Shown here one piece after another: positions 61,940 to 64,000 of a DNA stretch of 64,000 bases. The stretch covers positions 22,247,418-22,311,417 of the forward strand of contig OZ024808.1 in the NCBI GenBank assembly GCA_964017045.1. The letters run 5' to 3'. The notes under the pieces were generated by a model. The model did not search any database, had not been told where the DNA came from, and saw nothing but the letters and a program-made list of their open reading frames with translations. This stretch comes from Omphiscola glabra. Taxonomy: Eukaryota; Mollusca; Gastropoda; Lymnaeidae. Each line of letters opens with the position of its first letter. Positions within the stretch are counted from its first letter, which is position 1. The position numbers and the translations under genes were made by a program.

Positions 61940-62150
61940 CAACCAAATCCCTGTGAGTGCACCCATCCCCAACCTACTTCCTGTGAGTACACCCCCTGTC
62001 TGTTGATATACCCGTAAACACTAATCTCTGTTCGTATACCCGTACGTACACCCTACTGTTTTTTTTTATATACCCGTCCGTACACACTACTCTCTGTTGA
62101 TATATACCCGTGCGTACACAATACTCTCTGTTGATACACCCACACACTTT
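61940..62150 (+). repeat. diverged minisatellite, about 35-45 bp unit
   Basis: Repeated actctctgttgatataccc and cccgtgcgtacacactac motifs, four to five diverged copies, preceded by two gtgagtgcacccatcccc units. Confidence 0.65.
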
Positions 62151-62446
62151 ACTTACTGAAAATTAATTTAGAATGTATTGATTACAAAATAATCAACATT
62201 AATCCAAATTATTTCCAATGTTCATCAATGCTATTATAATTTTTACATTCAGTTTTCGTCCCTCACAATCAATATCAAAGAGAAGCAACAAAGTATTTGA
62301 ACAATCTCAAGGAATCTATGCATGCGTTGCGTATCACTCCTCCAGCAGATCATTAGTATAACCCTTCAGCTACGTCATGGATCTGCTTGCTGTTAATTAA
62401 CAACGTCAAATACGTTGTCAAAGAAATATGTTCCTTGATACTACAG

Positions 62447-62639
62447 CAGCCGTTCTCAGCCAATCTGTGGGTTGCGACCCCCGTTGGAGGCCGCGCGACC
62501 CTGACACAGGGATTGCCTAAGACCACCGGAAAACACATATTTATGAAGTAGCAATGAAACTACTTTTATGGTTGGGGGTCACCACAACGTGAAAAACTGT
62601 ATCAAATTGTCGCGGCATTAGTAATACTGAGAACCACTG
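62447..62639. mobile_element. SPIN (SPACE INVADERS) hAT element, copy 2
   Basis: 193 bp from cagccgttctcagccaatct to tactgagaaccactg. It carries gggttgcgacccc, ttgcctaagaccaccggaaa, acacatatttatgaagtagc and gttgggggtcaccacaacgt, close to the canonical SPIN interior. Flanks TACTACAG (62439-62446) and CTCTACAG (62640-62647) match at 6 of 8. Compared with copy 1 it is in the opposite orientation and more diverged. Confidence 0.85.
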
Positions 62640-62647
62640 CTCTACAG

Positions 62648-64000
62648 CATTGAAACACGTACGAATATATATTTCTTTTAATGTACATGCATTTCATTTA
62701 AGTCTTACTGTTAATTTTAAAATTCGGCCTTCTGTTAAGGATGGTATCCCTCTGCCAAAAATTCGCCACTTTAAATTTGTACCTTAACAATAAAATTATT
62801 TTTAAAAAATCATTCTAGTCTGTCAGGAAGTTTAATTTTATTCTAGTGACATTTCTAGACGGTTATATTGATAGTTGATCTTCGCGGTCAATTGTGTCGA
62901 CACCAGGAAATGACACCCTCATACTCGTGAGCTGGCATTTCAAGCCCCAACAAATACAGAGATAAGATAATAAAAACGTCAACCCTGATGGCAAACCTTT
63001 AATCAAAAGAATCTGGAGATGGAAAACCACAGGAGACATAATACTGTTTGGACGGCTCCTGCGACACCACGACTCGTGTCAAGCTGTAGCGTCCATCTGA
63101 TGTTCTTCAGGGTTCACCAGCAGTGTGGACAGAGGGGTATTTTGTTTGCGGGCCGGGGGGGGGGGGGCAGGTAAGTTGGTATTATTAAAAAAAAGTACAA
63201 ACAAATAAACATCACCCTGTATCACCACGCATGACAACGTTGTTTCGGCCATTTCGAAACAACACCATCACCAAAGGTTTCTTAGCCGAAACGTCCACTT
63301 TTTTCTTTCTTATTGTTCTTCTTCAGGTTTTTCTCTACCCTGTGTATTTTTTTTTATAAGGTTAGCCAACCTACATCTCATCAATTGACACGATGAATTC
63401 ACAGAGATAATAATAATAATAATGTGCTACGGCTATGGTAACTTTCCCTAAACTTCCTGTAGTGAAGTTATGAAAAGGACCATCATCATCTGTGGCACTA
63501 CAGTCGATGGAGGGTTCTGACCTGCTTCACCACATCTTTGCATTCAGTCCGATGTATGACTTTTCGTCTCTACGAGCGGACGCAACGTTTGTGTAAATCC
63601 AGCTTAAAGGCATCGTCAATTCGTCTCGGCTTTGGTCGACTGCGCAGCTCTTTGTCCCTGATAGTTTCTGCCTGTAAAACAAGTTTTGCTCCTCTATAAT
63701 CTTATGAAGATGACCATCGTGCCCAATTTAAGAGTTCCACAGTTATTGCTCACAGGTACTCTTAAAATTCATCCGCCAACCCAGCGACCCGCCGTCCACT
63801 CCTCGTTAGTTGAATGATATCGATCCCGCCCGATGGATTGTTTTAATGAACGACTACGGTGACACGTCTGCTCGCCCGTGTTTGCGTCGTAATCTGTTGT
63901 AACACAGCACGCACTTATCTGGCTAATTGTCCACAGCGTGGCTGGATTTCCTGTGTTATAGTGTGGCTTAATGTCCTTAGTGTGGCTACATGCAGGGCTG
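62648..64000. other. repeat-derived intergenic sequence, no gene seen
   Basis: The interval contains a G-run (63157-63169), a ttcttagccgaaacgtccac block near 63280 resembling the 3' part of Penelope/CR1-like retroelements, and the second copy of the 26020-26360 repeat at about 63481-63760. No supported exon. Confidence 0.45.

Overview
The window is about 64 kb of AT-rich (roughly two-thirds A+T, judged by eye) animal nuclear DNA. It has short GT-AG-bounded exons in long introns, many tandem repeats and many small transposon relics. The exon structures, the snail-type LINE/Gypsy relics and two SPIN-family hAT elements (a family known to have jumped between vertebrates and invertebrates, with a pond snail among the known hosts) suggest a mollusc, most likely a heterobranch/freshwater gastropod. 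That assignment is inference. No bacterial or CRISPR features are present.

Five protein-coding genes could be assembled exon by exon from the sequence. (1) 4474-6446 (+): POLR1H/RPA12, the small zinc-ribbon subunit of RNA polymerase I, complete, 129 aa. (2) 7777-9841 (-): an unrecognised gene of about 223 aa in four exons. (3) 11259-16922 (+): ACBD6, an acyl-CoA-binding plus ankyrin-repeat protein, complete, seven exons, 257 aa. Genes 2 and 3 are divergent. (4) 21726-42414 (-): at least 18 exons giving more than 560 aa, with the 5' end not found. It is built as a duplicated module of EF-hand-like pair plus nucleoside 2-deoxyribosyltransferase-like domain, twice over, and is the most unusual gene here. 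(5) 52748-57383 (-): PPT2-type lysosomal palmitoyl-protein thioesterase, complete, nine coding exons, 294 aa. The genes do not form a pathway; they are ordinary eukaryotic neighbours. Human POLR1H and PPT2 both lie in the MHC region of chromosome 6p, so an old linkage is possible.

The rest is repeats. 1-1225 is a LINE reverse-transcriptase relic fused to a Gypsy gag/protease relic. Other LINE pieces lie at 3865-4120, 32455-32900, 48800-49980 and 53370-53960. DNA transposons with recognisable ends include hAT elements (1588-1777, 22323-22666, 37440-37967, 59022-59221, 60281-60474), SPIN copies (36992-37192, 62447-62639), a pogo/Tigger-like element (43647-44784), a piggyBac-like element (38671-40492) and a TTAGGG-containing MITE family (11646-12278, 45045-45306). 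A 419-bp GC-rich insert with a perfect 15-bp target duplication sits at 23542-23960. Minisatellites are abundant; the largest is about 35 copies of a 30-mer at 29610-30669, inside an intron of gene 4. Three genes show small local duplications of exon ends or splice donors.
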